64,000 nucleotides of DNA from Nocardioides zhouii. GTDB taxonomy: Bacteria; Actinomycetota; Actinomycetes; Propionibacteriales; Nocardioidaceae. Under the pieces are notes generated by a model. It searched no databases, was not told where the DNA came from, and worked only from the letters and a program-made list of their open reading frames with translations. This document shows, one piece after another, positions 24,706-32,703 of the stretch; position 1 is the first letter of the stretch, and every line of letters starts with the position of its first letter. The stretch spans positions 186,001-250,000 of the forward strand of contig NZ_SDWV01000002.1 in assembly GCF_004137345.1 (NCBI RefSeq), in the 5' to 3' direction. Position numbers and translations under genes: made by a program.

Positions 24706-25476
24706 TCAGCAATTGCGTTCGAACACCAAACGCAGGCCCTGCAAGGTGAGCCACGGGGAATGCACGTTGAAACATGAACAATCATCGACGAGAAGCGTCG
24801 CCCAATGACCCGTCGAAATGACGGTGACGTCCTCGGGAGATTCGCCGAGCTCGGCGATCATCCGCGCGACCAGGCCCTCGACCTGCGACGCGACGCCGAA
24901 GAGCATTCCGCTCTGGAGGGCCTCGACGGTGTTCTTCGCGATCACCGATCGCGGTCGTACGAGCTCGACCTTGCGCAGCTGCGCGCCGCGGCGGCCCAGC
25001 GCCTCGAGGGAGATCTCGATGCCGGGCGAGATCGCGCCGCCGACGTACTGCCCCTGGGCATTGACCACGTCGAACGTCGTCGCGGTGCCGAAGTCGACGA
25101 CGATGGCCGGTCCGCCGTGGAGGGTGGCGGCGGCGAGCGAGTTGACGATGCGGTCGGTGCCGACCTCGCGCGGGTTGTCCATCAGCACCGGGATACCGGT
25201 GCGGACGCCGGGCTCGACCACGATGGCCTTCACGTCACCGAAGTGGCGCTCGAGCATCTCGCGCCACTCGTGCAGGACGGCCGGGACGGTCGCGCAGACC
25301 GCGATGCCGTCCACGTCGGCCACCCGCTCCGCGAGCAGCCCGCGCAGCAGCACCGACCACTCGTCGGCGGTCCGGCGCTCGTCGGTGTTGACGCGCCAGT
25401 GCGCGGTGACCTCGTCGCCGTCGAGGAGACCGAGGAACGTGTGGCTGTTGCCGATGTCGGCCGCGAGCAAACTCAT
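24706..25476 (-). CDS. coaX: type III pantothenate kinase
   Basis: 256 residues. It phosphorylates pantothenate with ATP, the first step from pantothenate to CoA. The ASKHA-fold motifs are present: the phosphate 1 loop in LLAADIGNSHTFLGL, the phosphate 2 loop in VVDFGTATTFDVV near 125, and GGAISPGIEISLEAL near 148. The start overlaps the nadC stop by ATGA. It closes the run DUF2520-panC-panD-nadB-nadC-coaX, so pantothenate made by PanC can be used directly. The last codons are unusually A/T-rich, merging into the lsr2 upstream region. Confidence 0.95.
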   Translation of the reverse strand: MSLLAADIGNSHTFLGLLDGDEVTAHWRVNTDERRTADEWSVLLRGLLAERVADVDGIAVCATVPAVLHEWREMLERHFGDVKAIVVEPGVRTGIPVLMDNPREVGTDRIVNSLAAATLHGGPAIVVDFGTATTFDVVNAQGQYVGGAISPGIEISLEALGRRGAQLRKVELVRPRSVIAKNTVEALQSGMLFGVASQVEGLVARMIAELGESPEDVTVISTGHWATLLVDDCSCFNVHSPWLTLQGLRLVFERNC

Positions 25477-26372
25477 CGCGTCTCCATGAGGTCCATGCCG
25501 ATGTCGAACACGATGACGGAGTGGGTGAGGGCGCCGACCGACACGAAGTCGACGCCGGTCGCCCCGATCCGGGCGGCGCGCTCGAGGGTGATCCCGCCGC
25601 TGGCCTCGAGCGGAACCCGCCCGGCCGTACGTCGTACGGCCTCGGTCATCAGCTCGTCGCTCATGTTGTCGAGCAGGATCCGCTCCGGGGGCTCGGGCAG
25701 CGCGAGCAGGGCGTCGAGCTGGTCGAGGGTGGTCACTTCGACCTCGACGGGCAGGCCTGGGTAGCCGGACCGGATGGCCGCCAGCGCCGGCAGCACTCCC
25801 CCGGCGGCGATCACGTGGTTGTCCTTGACCATCGCCATGTCAGTGAGCCCGAAGCGGTGGTTCACGCCGCCGCCGCAGCGGACGGCGTACTTCTGGAGGG
25901 CGCGCAGGCCAGGCAGGGTCTTGCGGGTGTCCAGGACGCGGGTCGTCGAGCCGGCGAGGGCCTCGACCCAGTGCGAGGTGGCCGTCGCGATGCCGGAGAG
26001 GTGGCAGGCGAGGTTGAGCGCCGTGCGCTCGGCGACCAGGAGCTGGCGGGTGTGTCCGGCGACGCGCATGACGACATCGCCCTTCGCGACGCGAGTGCCG
26101 TCGGGGACGCGGTCGGACACCTCGGTGCCGAGCATGTGGAAGACGACGGCAGCCACGGCCAGGCCGGCGACGACGCCGGGCTCCCGTGCCGCGAACACCG
26201 CCTCCGCCGTGGCGCCCTCGGAGATCGTGGCCCAGCTGGTGGGGTCGGGCGGACCGTCGGGCAGGTCCTCGCGCAGCGCGCGGACCACGGTGTCCCAGAC
26301 GTGGCCCTCGTCGAGACCCGCGGCGGCCAGGTCGGCTCGGACGTCAGCGGGGACGTCCTCGATGCTCGTCAT
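25473..26372 (-). CDS. nadC: nicotinate-nucleotide pyrophosphorylase (carboxylating)
   Basis: 299 residues. It converts quinolinate and PRPP to nicotinate mononucleotide in de novo NAD synthesis. Diagnostic segments: LNLACHLSGIATATSHWV near 132, TRKTLPGLRALQKYAVRCGG near 158, HRFGLTDMAMVKDNHV near 182, VEVEVTTLDQLDALLAL near 215 and ILLDNMS near 238. The ATG 26372 overlaps the nadB stop (ATGA), and the stop overlaps coaX in the same way, so the three are one translationally coupled block. No nadA gene is in the window. Confidence 0.95.
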   Translation of the reverse strand: MTSIEDVPADVRADLAAAGLDEGHVWDTVVRALREDLPDGPPDPTSWATISEGATAEAVFAAREPGVVAGLAVAAVVFHMLGTEVSDRVPDGTRVAKGDVVMRVAGHTRQLLVAERTALNLACHLSGIATATSHWVEALAGSTTRVLDTRKTLPGLRALQKYAVRCGGGVNHRFGLTDMAMVKDNHVIAAGGVLPALAAIRSGYPGLPVEVEVTTLDQLDALLALPEPPERILLDNMSDELMTEAVRRTAGRVPLEASGGITLERAARIGATGVDFVSVGALTHSVIVFDIGMDLMETR

Positions 26373-28102
26373 GCCGGCACCTCCGTGCTCGGGTCGGTCG
26401 AGAGGGCGTACGTCCACTCGACGCTGATGGTGCCGTCGCCCTCGAGCCAGGAGTCGACGTGCCCGGCCTTCGCGTCGTCGCGGTCGGGGAAGTCCTCGCG
26501 CCAGTGGGAGCCGCGGGTCTCGGTGCGCAGCGCGGCGGCCGCGGCGAGGGCGGTGCTGATGGTGTGGACGTTGCTGGTCTCCCAGGCCGGCGGGCCGACA
26601 TCCGGGTCGCCGGGATCGAGGGTGCCGAGGAATGCGATCGCCTCGGCGAGCCCGGCGGCCGTGCGCAGCACGCCGACACGGGTGGTCATCACGTCCTGGA
26701 TCGCCCGGCGGAGCTCACCGTCGACGAGGCCCTCGGAGCGGTGGTCGACGGCCGGCTCGGCCCAGGCCCGCAGCTCGCCGGGCAGCACGTCGGCGATGCG
26801 GCGGGAGAAGACCAGGCCCTCGAGCAGCGAGTTGGACGCCAGCCGGTTGGCGCCGTGCACCCCGGAGCAGGCGACCTCGCCGGTCGCGTAGAGGCCGGGC
26901 ACGGACGTACGCCCCCACAGGTCGGTCGCGACGCCGCCGGAGGCGTAGTGCTGGGCCGGGGCGACGGGGATGAGCTCGGTGACGGGGTCGACGCCGTGCT
27001 CGCGGCACACGCCGAGGATCGTGGGGAAGCGCTTGCTCCAGAATCTCGATACGGCGTCTCGTGCCTCGCCGCCTACTCGATCACCGAGGGGGCTCGCTTC
27101 GCTCGCGGGCAGCCCCAGGTGGCGCGCGTCGAGCCACATGTGCGGCTTCCCGGTCTCGATCATCCGGCGGGTGATGGCCTTGGCGACCACGTCGCGCGGC
27201 GCGAGGTCGGCGAGCTCGTGCTCGCCCTGCATGAAGCGCGTGCCCTCGAAGTCGACGAGGAACGCGCCCTCGCCGCGCACGGCCTCGGAGATCAGCGGCT
27301 GCTGGCCCTGCGAGTCGGGGCCGAGCCACATCACGGTCGGGTGGAACTGGACGAACTCGAGGTCGCGCAACCGCGCTCCGGCGCGCAGCGCGACCGCCAT
27401 CCCGTCACCGGTGGAGACGCTGGGGTTGGTCGACTGGCTGAAGACCTGGCCGAGACCACCCGAGGCGAGCACCACCGCGCGACAGTGCACGGCACCGACG
27501 CCGTCGTGCTGGCCCTCGCCGAGCACGTGGAGGGTGAGCCCGGCGACGGATCCGTCGGCCGACCGGAGGAGGTCGACCGCGAGCGCGTGCTGGATGACCT
27601 CGATCTCCGGCGCCCGCTCGACGGCGGCGATGAGGGCGCGCTGGATCTCGGCGCCGGTGGCGTCGCCGCCCGCATGGGCGATCCGGTCGCGGTGGTGGCC
27701 GCCCTCGCGGGTCAGCGACAGCTCGCCGTCGGGGTGGTGGTCGAACTGCGTGCCGAGGGCGATCAGCTCGCGGACCGCCTCCGGGCCCTCGGTCACCAGC
27801 ACGCGTACGGCCTCGACGTCGCACGCGCCCGCACCGGCCACGAGGGTGTCGCGCTCGTGCTGCTCGGGGGTGTCGCCCGGGCCCAGCGCGGCCGCGATGC
27901 CGCCCTGCGCCCACTGCGTCGAGCCGGCGGCCAGGACGTCCTTGGTGACCACCAGCAGGTGCAGCGAGGGGTCGGCGGCGTGGATGCGGAGCGCGGCCGT
28001 CAGCCCGGCGATGCCGGAGCCCACGACCACGACGTCGGCGCGGGTGGTCCAGCCGGGCGCCGGTGCGCGCAGGCGGCCGGGGACCGGCCGGTGTCGAGTC
28101 AT
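26369..28102 (-). CDS. nadB: L-aspartate oxidase with a repeat-derived insert
   Basis: 577 residues. It oxidises aspartate to iminoaspartate, with FAD. The FAD loop VVVVGSGIAGLTAALR is near residue 24, followed by STQWAQGGIAAALG, the active-site TREGGHHRDRI near 130, GGLGQVFSQSTNPS near 215 and the QFHPT segment near 247. Between the WLDARHLG and RFPTIL blocks, about 20 extra residues (331-353) are encoded by a copy of the dispersed GATACG repeat, in frame. TAGCCT 6 nt before ATG marks a leaderless start only 22 nt from panD. Confidence 0.94.
   Translation of the reverse strand: MTRHRPVPGRLRAPAPGWTTRADVVVVGSGIAGLTAALRIHAADPSLHLLVVTKDVLAAGSTQWAQGGIAAALGPGDTPEQHERDTLVAGAGACDVEAVRVLVTEGPEAVRELIALGTQFDHHPDGELSLTREGGHHRDRIAHAGGDATGAEIQRALIAAVERAPEIEVIQHALAVDLLRSADGSVAGLTLHVLGEGQHDGVGAVHCRAVVLASGGLGQVFSQSTNPSVSTGDGMAVALRAGARLRDLEFVQFHPTVMWLGPDSQGQQPLISEAVRGEGAFLVDFEGTRFMQGEHELADLAPRDVVAKAITRRMIETGKPHMWLDARHLGLPASEASPLGDRVGGEARDAVSRFWSKRFPTILGVCREHGVDPVTELIPVAPAQHYASGGVATDLWGRTSVPGLYATGEVACSGVHGANRLASNSLLEGLVFSRRIADVLPGELRAWAEPAVDHRSEGLVDGELRRAIQDVMTTRVGVLRTAAGLAEAIAFLGTLDPGDPDVGPPAWETSNVHTISTALAAAAALRTETRGSHWREDFPDRDDAKAGHVDSWLEGDGTISVEWTYALSTDPSTEVPA
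27044..27110. repeat. GATACG dispersed repeat inside nadB
   Basis: On the minus strand it reads CTCGGTGATCGAGTAGG, then GCGAGGCACGAG and CGTATCGAGA, matching the copies at 47101 and 61645. It is read through in frame in nadB (residues about 331-353); the GAGTAG is read as GA-GTA-G and so avoids a stop. Confidence 0.75.
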
Positions 28103-28124
28103 TCGTGGAGGCTAGCGAGTGCGG

Positions 28125-28541
28125 TCATCGGGCGAGGAGGTCGCCGCGCGTGAGGGACTTCTCGCCGAAGGTCTCGGCGGGGTCGTAGCCGGTCGCCATG
28201 ATCTTGTTGTCGGCGTCGACGAATACGACGTGCGGCTGGTGCTGCTTGGCCTCCGCGGTCTCCATCTGGCCGTAGCCGATGAGGATGACGGTGTCGCCGG
28301 GGTGCACGAGTCGGGCCGCGGCGCCGTTGATGCCGATCACGCCGGAGCCGCGCTCGCCGGCGATCGTGTACGTCTCGAGGCGGGCGCCGTTGGTGACGTC
28401 GACGATGTGGACGAGCTCGCCGGCCAGCAGGTCGGCGGCGTCGAGCAGGTCCTCGTCGACCGTCACCGAGCCGACGTAGTGGAGGTCGGCCTGGGTGACC
28501 GTGGCCCGGTGGATCTTGGACTTCATCATGGTGCGCAACAT
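28125..28541 (-). CDS. panD: aspartate 1-decarboxylase proenzyme
   Basis: 138 residues. It makes beta-alanine from aspartate for pantothenate. The proenzyme self-cleaves between Gly24 and Ser25 in [10 protein letters not shown] to form the pyruvoyl group. The N-terminus [16 protein letters not shown] and the [22 protein letters not shown] core match the family very closely. It follows panC with a 5-nt gap and precedes nadB, so the two aspartate-using enzymes PanD and NadB are neighbours. Confidence 0.97.
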   Translation of the reverse strand: MLRTMMKSKIHRATVTQADLHYVGSVTVDEDLLDAADLLAGELVHIVDVTNGARLETYTIAGERGSGVIGINGAAARLVHPGDTVILIGYGQMETAEAKQHQPHVVFVDADNKIMATGYDPAETFGEKSLTRGDLLAR

Positions 28542-28546
28542 CAGTC

Positions 28547-29485
28547 TCAGCCGTTCCCTTCCGAGGTGGTCGAGGCCGCGGATGCGGTCCCCGCCGTCAC
28601 GAGATCTGGAGTCATCCGGTCGAACACGATCGGCATGTTGTCGATCAGGCGCGTCGTCCCCACGCGCGCGGCCACCAGGATCCGGCCCTCGCCGGTCTCC
28701 GGTGCCTCGCCGAGGTCGGTCGAGGTGAGGGCGAGGTAGTCGAGCTCGAGTCCCGGCTCGTCCTTGAGGACCGACATCGCGGCCCAGCGCGCGGCGGGCA
28801 CGCCGTACGCCGCTCGCTCCCGGGCAGCCCGCAGCGCCCGGCTCAGCGCGACGGCCGTACGCCGCTGGTCGGCGTCGAGGTAGCGGTTGCGGCTCGACAG
28901 CGCGAGGCCGTCGGGCTCACGGACCGTCTCGCCGCCGATGATCTCGATGCCCAGGCAGAGGTCCCGGACCATCAGCCGGATCAGGGTGAGCTGCTGGTAG
29001 TCCTTCTGCCCGAAGACGGCGACGTCGGGGCGGACCAGGCCGAAGAGCTTGGCGACGACGGTCAGCACGCCGTCGAAGTGTCCCGGGCGGGACTTCCCGT
29101 CGAGGATCGTGGCGAGCACACCGGGCGCCACCGTCACGCCGTCGTGGACGGAGTCGTGGGTGAAGCCGCCGGGATACATCTCCTCGACCGCGGGCGCGAA
29201 GACCACGTCGACCCCTTGGGCCGCGCAGACCTCGAGATCGGCCTCGAGGGTGCGGGGGTAGCGGTCGAGGTCCTCGGTCGGGGCGAACTGCATCGGGTTG
29301 ACGAAGATGCTCACCACGACAGGCCCGGCCGTCGCCTCGCGGGCCGTACGCATCAGGCTGGCGTGGCCCTCGTGGAGCGCGCCCATCGTCGGCACGAACG
29401 CGACCGGCGCGCCTGCCCGGCGGGCGTCGGCGAGCAGGTCGGCGAGCTCCTCGCGGGTGTGGGCGAGGACGGGGCTCGAGGTCAT
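28547..29485 (-). CDS. panC: pantoate-beta-alanine ligase (pantothenate synthetase)
   Basis: 312 residues. It joins pantoate and beta-alanine with ATP. Class I synthetase features: [15 protein letters not shown] near 31 (the HxGH site), [19 protein letters not shown] near 60, [20 protein letters not shown] near 145 and the KMSKS-like [16 protein letters not shown] near 183. The ATG overlaps the stop of the DUF2520 gene (ATGA), so translation is coupled. The C-terminal 25 residues are a Thr/Ala/Ser-rich extension. Confidence 0.96.
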   Translation of the reverse strand: MTSSPVLAHTREELADLLADARRAGAPVAFVPTMGALHEGHASLMRTAREATAGPVVVSIFVNPMQFAPTEDLDRYPRTLEADLEVCAAQGVDVVFAPAVEEMYPGGFTHDSVHDGVTVAPGVLATILDGKSRPGHFDGVLTVVAKLFGLVRPDVAVFGQKDYQQLTLIRLMVRDLCLGIEIIGGETVREPDGLALSSRNRYLDADQRRTAVALSRALRAARERAAYGVPAARWAAMSVLKDEPGLELDYLALTSTDLGEAPETGEGRILVAARVGTTRLIDNMPIVFDRMTPDLVTAGTASAASTTSEGNG

Positions 29486-30381
29486 CGAGCGCGGTGGTCC
29501 ACCGGGGCGGCGACCTCGGCGGCGTCGAGCACCCGCAGCATCTTCGACGCGCGGATCGGCAGGAGCCGCCCGTCGGTGACGGCGCGGTCGAGCGTGGCGC
29601 GGGCCATGGCGACGTACGACGGCAGCGTCTGCGGCGCGGTGGTGACGAGGTCGGCGAGGTGGGCCCGCACCGTCTCGACGTCGCCACGGACGATCGGGCC
29701 CGTCAGCGCCGCGTCGCCGTGGTCGAGCGCGTTGTCGAGCGCTGCGGTGAGCAGCGGGCGCAGGGTCGCGGCCGGGGCGTCGGCTCCGGCCGCGGACAGG
29801 ATCTCCATGGCCTCGGTGACGAGGGTGACGAGGTGGTTGGCGCCGTGGGCGAGGCCTGCGTGGTAGAGCGTGCGACGGTCCTCGGGGACCCACATCGGGC
29901 GCCCGCCGAGGTCGGCGACGAGGCTCTCCGTGAGGGCCCGGTCGGCGTCGTCGGCGGTGACCCCGAAGACGCAGCCGGAGAGGCGGGTGAGGTCGAGGGC
30001 GGTGCCGGTGAAGGTCATCGCCGGGTGCATCGCGATGGTGCGGGCGCCGACCGCGCGGGCGGGCGCGAGCACGGCGAGGCCGTGGCGCCCACTGGTGTGC
30101 ACGACGACCTGGCCCTCGCGGATCGCTCCGCTCGCGGCGAGCATCGTGACGACGTTGGACAACATGTCGTCGGGCACCGTCAGCAGCAGGAGGTCGCACC
30201 CGCGGGCGACGTCGGTGGGCTTGGCCCCCTCGACCCCGGGAAGCAGCGCCTCGATCCGCCGGCGCGAGGCGTCGGACTCGCCGGCAGCGGAGACGATCTC
30301 GTGGCCCGCGGCGCGGAGCGCGGCGGCCAGGACGGCGCCGACGCGGCCTGCGCCGATCACGCCAATGGAGTGCTTCGTCAT
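29482..30381 (-). CDS. Rossmann-fold DUF2520 protein, possible ketopantoate reductase
   Basis: 299 residues. An N-terminal NAD(P) Rossmann motif [17 protein letters not shown] and a C-terminal helical DUF2520-type domain (MHPAMTFTG near 120, [16 protein letters not shown] near 178) are seen. It is the first gene of the pantothenate/NAD block and overlaps panC; Rv3603c holds the same place in M. tuberculosis. A ketopantoate reductase is required to supply PanC and none else is in the window, so I infer that role, without proof. A GAAGAGGT ribosome site lies before ATG. Confidence 0.82.
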   Translation of the reverse strand: MTKHSIGVIGAGRVGAVLAAALRAAGHEIVSAAGESDASRRRIEALLPGVEGAKPTDVARGCDLLLLTVPDDMLSNVVTMLAASGAIREGQVVVHTSGRHGLAVLAPARAVGARTIAMHPAMTFTGTALDLTRLSGCVFGVTADDADRALTESLVADLGGRPMWVPEDRRTLYHAGLAHGANHLVTLVTEAMEILSAAGADAPAATLRPLLTAALDNALDHGDAALTGPIVRGDVETVRAHLADLVTTAPQTLPSYVAMARATLDRAVTDGRLLPIRASKMLRVLDAAEVAAPVDHRAR

Positions 30382-30605
30382 GTCGACCTCTTCGTTTCAG
30401 TCCCTCGCGGGTACCGATCTACTGCGATCAACCTCGAGCGTACGCCTGCCGATTCCGCGGTGGAACGCCCCGAAGGGGTGACGCACGCCACGTCGCCCGC
30501 GACGTACGCCCCGTCGCCGCCCGGGTATCTAGGGACGTTCTCGTAGGTGGAGAGCTCGATCGACCTACCAGAACGTCCCTAGATGCCGAGCGCGGGCGCG
30601 GACTG
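30382..30605. other. intergenic region with a long hairpin
   Basis: 224 nt separating the glycosyltransferase gene end from the DUF2520 gene start, both on the minus strand. Besides the presumed promoter of the pantothenate block it holds the 30527-30584 hairpin. Nothing else was recognised. Confidence 0.5.
30527..30584. terminator. 58-nt two-tier hairpin
   Basis: Perfect 15-bp arms ATCTAGGGACGTTCT (30527-30541) and AGAACGTCCCTAGAT (30570-30584), with inner arms GTAGGT/ACCTAC. It lies 21 nt past the stop of the minus-strand glycosyltransferase. It is probably a terminator, though no T-run follows; it may also be a single copy of another palindromic repeat. Confidence 0.55.
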
Positions 30606-31556
30606 TCAGGCGCGCAGGTGGAGCTGGGCGTGGTCGGGGTCGTCGACCACGAACGGGCGGGGCGCGCGGGGCAGCCAGGTGTGGGTGACGTGGTCGACCA
30701 CGTGCACGCCCTCGGGCGCGACGATCTCGACGACGCCCTCGGGGACCTCGCCGTCGTGGAGCGCGTTCCACACGAGCCACTCGCGCCGCTTGCGGCGGTT
30801 GCGGATCGAGGTGGCGAAGGCCTCCGGGTTGGTCCAGTGGGCGAACTCGTCGCCGTCGAGCCACTTGAGCTCGACGCAGAGGCCCTGCGGCAGGGCGAAC
30901 TGCTCGATCCGGTCCGGCGTCGTACGGATCTCCCACTCCGGCGCCTTGGTGTAGACGTAGTCGGGGCTCATCGGGAAGCCCCACTCCTCGATGTTGCGCA
31001 GGCCGAGGTCGAGGTAGGCCTTGCGGTCCGACTCGATGTAGAGCCCGTGGCGCGGGAACCGGATGACCGCCTCGGCCATCCCGACCTGCCACGACAGGTC
31101 GGCCATCGACACCTCGCCCTCGGTGGTGAGGACCATGTCGCCGTCCCACTTCCACGAGTAGCGGGTGCGGACGTGGGAGAAGCACCAGTTGTAGAAGTAG
31201 GCGAGCGAGTGGACCGACCGCTCGTTGACGGAGAGGTGCTCGCCACCGGCGCGCGCGACCTGGAAGGGGTACTCCTTCAGGGTGAACCGGTCGGCGAGGC
31301 CGTGCTCGGCGGCGACGCGCAACGCCTCGTCGCCGGTGCCGTCGTCCGACCCGTTGTCGACCATCAGCACGTGGTCGCACGCCCGCAGCAGCGGCGGCAG
31401 CACGAAGCGGAGGCCGGGCGCCTCGTTCTTGACGCGCAGCACCGCGGTGGCGCCGCGGCGGAGTCCGCCCGGTTGGTTCCATGGCCAGACGATGTCGAAG
31501 TCCTCGTGGCCCTCGAGGTTGGTGAGGCCGTGCCCCGAGCCGATCGGGACGGTCAC
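30606..31556 (-). CDS. family 2 glycosyltransferase
   Basis: 316 residues. A GT-A fold is suggested by ATAVLRVKNEAPGL near 40, HVLMVDNGSDDGTGDEAL near 60 and the metal-binding KWDGDMVLTTEGE near 125 (DxD-like DGD). There are no transmembrane helices, so it is cytoplasmic. The GTG start overlaps the sulfotransferase stop (GTGA at 31553-31556), so the two enzymes are co-translated and probably act on one cell-surface glycan or glycolipid. Sugar donor and acceptor are unknown. Confidence 0.82.
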   Translation of the reverse strand: MTVPIGSGHGLTNLEGHEDFDIVWPWNQPGGLRRGATAVLRVKNEAPGLRFVLPPLLRACDHVLMVDNGSDDGTGDEALRVAAEHGLADRFTLKEYPFQVARAGGEHLSVNERSVHSLAYFYNWCFSHVRTRYSWKWDGDMVLTTEGEVSMADLSWQVGMAEAVIRFPRHGLYIESDRKAYLDLGLRNIEEWGFPMSPDYVYTKAPEWEIRTTPDRIEQFALPQGLCVELKWLDGDEFAHWTNPEAFATSIRNRRKRREWLVWNALHDGEVPEGVVEIVAPEGVHVVDHVTHTWLPRAPRPFVVDDPDHAQLHLRA

Positions 31557-32668
31557 TGCTCGCCCGGCTCGCGGGAGCGGCCCAGCGCCTTGCGCATCCC
31601 GCGCCGCACCGACGGCGGGATCGCGGCGCGTACGTCGTGGGGCACGCGGTCGGCGAGCGAGCGGGGCTCGTCGGCACCCTCGGCCCGCGCCCGGCGCCTC
31701 GCCTGGAGGCGCGCGTGCTCGGCGGTCGAGCGGCTGATCGCCTCGGCCTCCTCGTAGAGCTCGACGTACGCCTCCCGGAGCTGGTCGAACGTCGCGTGCG
31801 CCTCGGCGGTGTCGCCGCCCTCGTCGGCGAGCTTGTTGAGCTCCTCCCACGTCTGGCCGGTGAGGTCGTGCAGCCGCTTCGGCAGGGCGAGGTCGTCGAG
31901 GGTCGAGGTGACGCGGCGCAGGTGCGGGTCGATGAAGCGGTGCACCTCGCGGATCTGGTCGCTGCGGGTGTGGATGATCGTCTGGAGGTCGAGGGAGTGG
32001 CCGAGCGCCGTGGTCGTCTTCACCCAGTCGGTGAGCAGGTCCTCGTAGCGCACGAAGACCCGGCCCTGACCAGCTCCGCCGTCGCCCAGGCCCTCGACGC
32101 TGCGAGTGGCGCGCTCGGTGTGGAGCAGCATGTTGACCCAGCTCGCGGCCAGGTGTGCCGAGCCGAGCTTGTTGGCGTAGTACTTCTGCTTCGAGCCGAC
32201 GACCTCCGCCGGCGGGCGCAGCATCGTGGCGAAGACCGGGGTGGCGCCGGTGCGGATCGCGGCGACGCGCCACAGGCCGAGGAACCAGCTGAGCCGCGGG
32301 TCCTTGATGACGAGCTCGGGGTGCTGGTCGAAGTGCGGCTCGAGCCACTCGCTGACCCGGATCCGGGCGGGCTCGCGGCTGCAGATGCGCCCGGTGTCGA
32401 ACCAGGCGTTGGGACGCGAGTCGCTGACCTGCACGAGCGCCTCGGCGAGCCACTCGTCGTGGACGTCGACCACCCACTGCGGCTCGCTGAAGCCGCGCGG
32501 GTTGGAGTCGTCGGGCGGCACCTCGGGCAGCGGGACGTGCATGCCGAGCCGGGAGACGACGCCCGCCAGCGTGCTCGTGCCGCTGCGACCGGCACCGGCG
32601 ACGAAGAGGACCTTCCGCGGCACACCGTCGGGGTTCATCTCGTCGATCGCTCTGGCCTGCTCAGTCAC
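31553..32668 (-). CDS. sulfotransferase family protein
   Basis: 371 residues. The PAPS-binding P-loop is LFVAGAGRSGTSTLAGVV near residue 22, and further family blocks are VIKDPRLSWFLG near 118, FATMLRPPAEVVGSKQ near 145 and VFVRYEDLLTDW near 205 (the 3'-phosphate motif region). The C-terminal 80 residues are a charged helix (YEEAEAISRSTAEHARLQAR). The GTG at 32668 follows TAGGCT by 7 nt, giving a leaderless start, divergent from the glycosyltransferase at 32704 with only 35 nt between. ATG at 32638 is an alternative start. Confidence 0.85.
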   Translation of the reverse strand: MTEQARAIDEMNPDGVPRKVLFVAGAGRSGTSTLAGVVSRLGMHVPLPEVPPDDSNPRGFSEPQWVVDVHDEWLAEALVQVSDSRPNAWFDTGRICSREPARIRVSEWLEPHFDQHPELVIKDPRLSWFLGLWRVAAIRTGATPVFATMLRPPAEVVGSKQKYYANKLGSAHLAASWVNMLLHTERATRSVEGLGDGGAGQGRVFVRYEDLLTDWVKTTTALGHSLDLQTIIHTRSDQIREVHRFIDPHLRRVTSTLDDLALPKRLHDLTGQTWEELNKLADEGGDTAEAHATFDQLREAYVELYEEAEAISRSTAEHARLQARRRARAEGADEPRSLADRVPHDVRAAIPPSVRRGMRKALGRSREPGEQ

Positions 32669-32675
32669 GGCGGGC

Positions 32676-32695
32676 AGCCTACCGGCGGCTAGGGT
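32676..32695. promoter_or_regulatory. compact divergent leaderless promoter pair
   Basis: TAGGCT on the minus strand (32676-32681) and TAGGGT on the plus strand (32690-32695) serve the sulfotransferase and the glycosyltransferase. The whole gap is 35 nt, so two polymerases could not bind at once. Confidence 0.6.
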
Positions 32696-32703
32696 CCGGC
32701 CTC

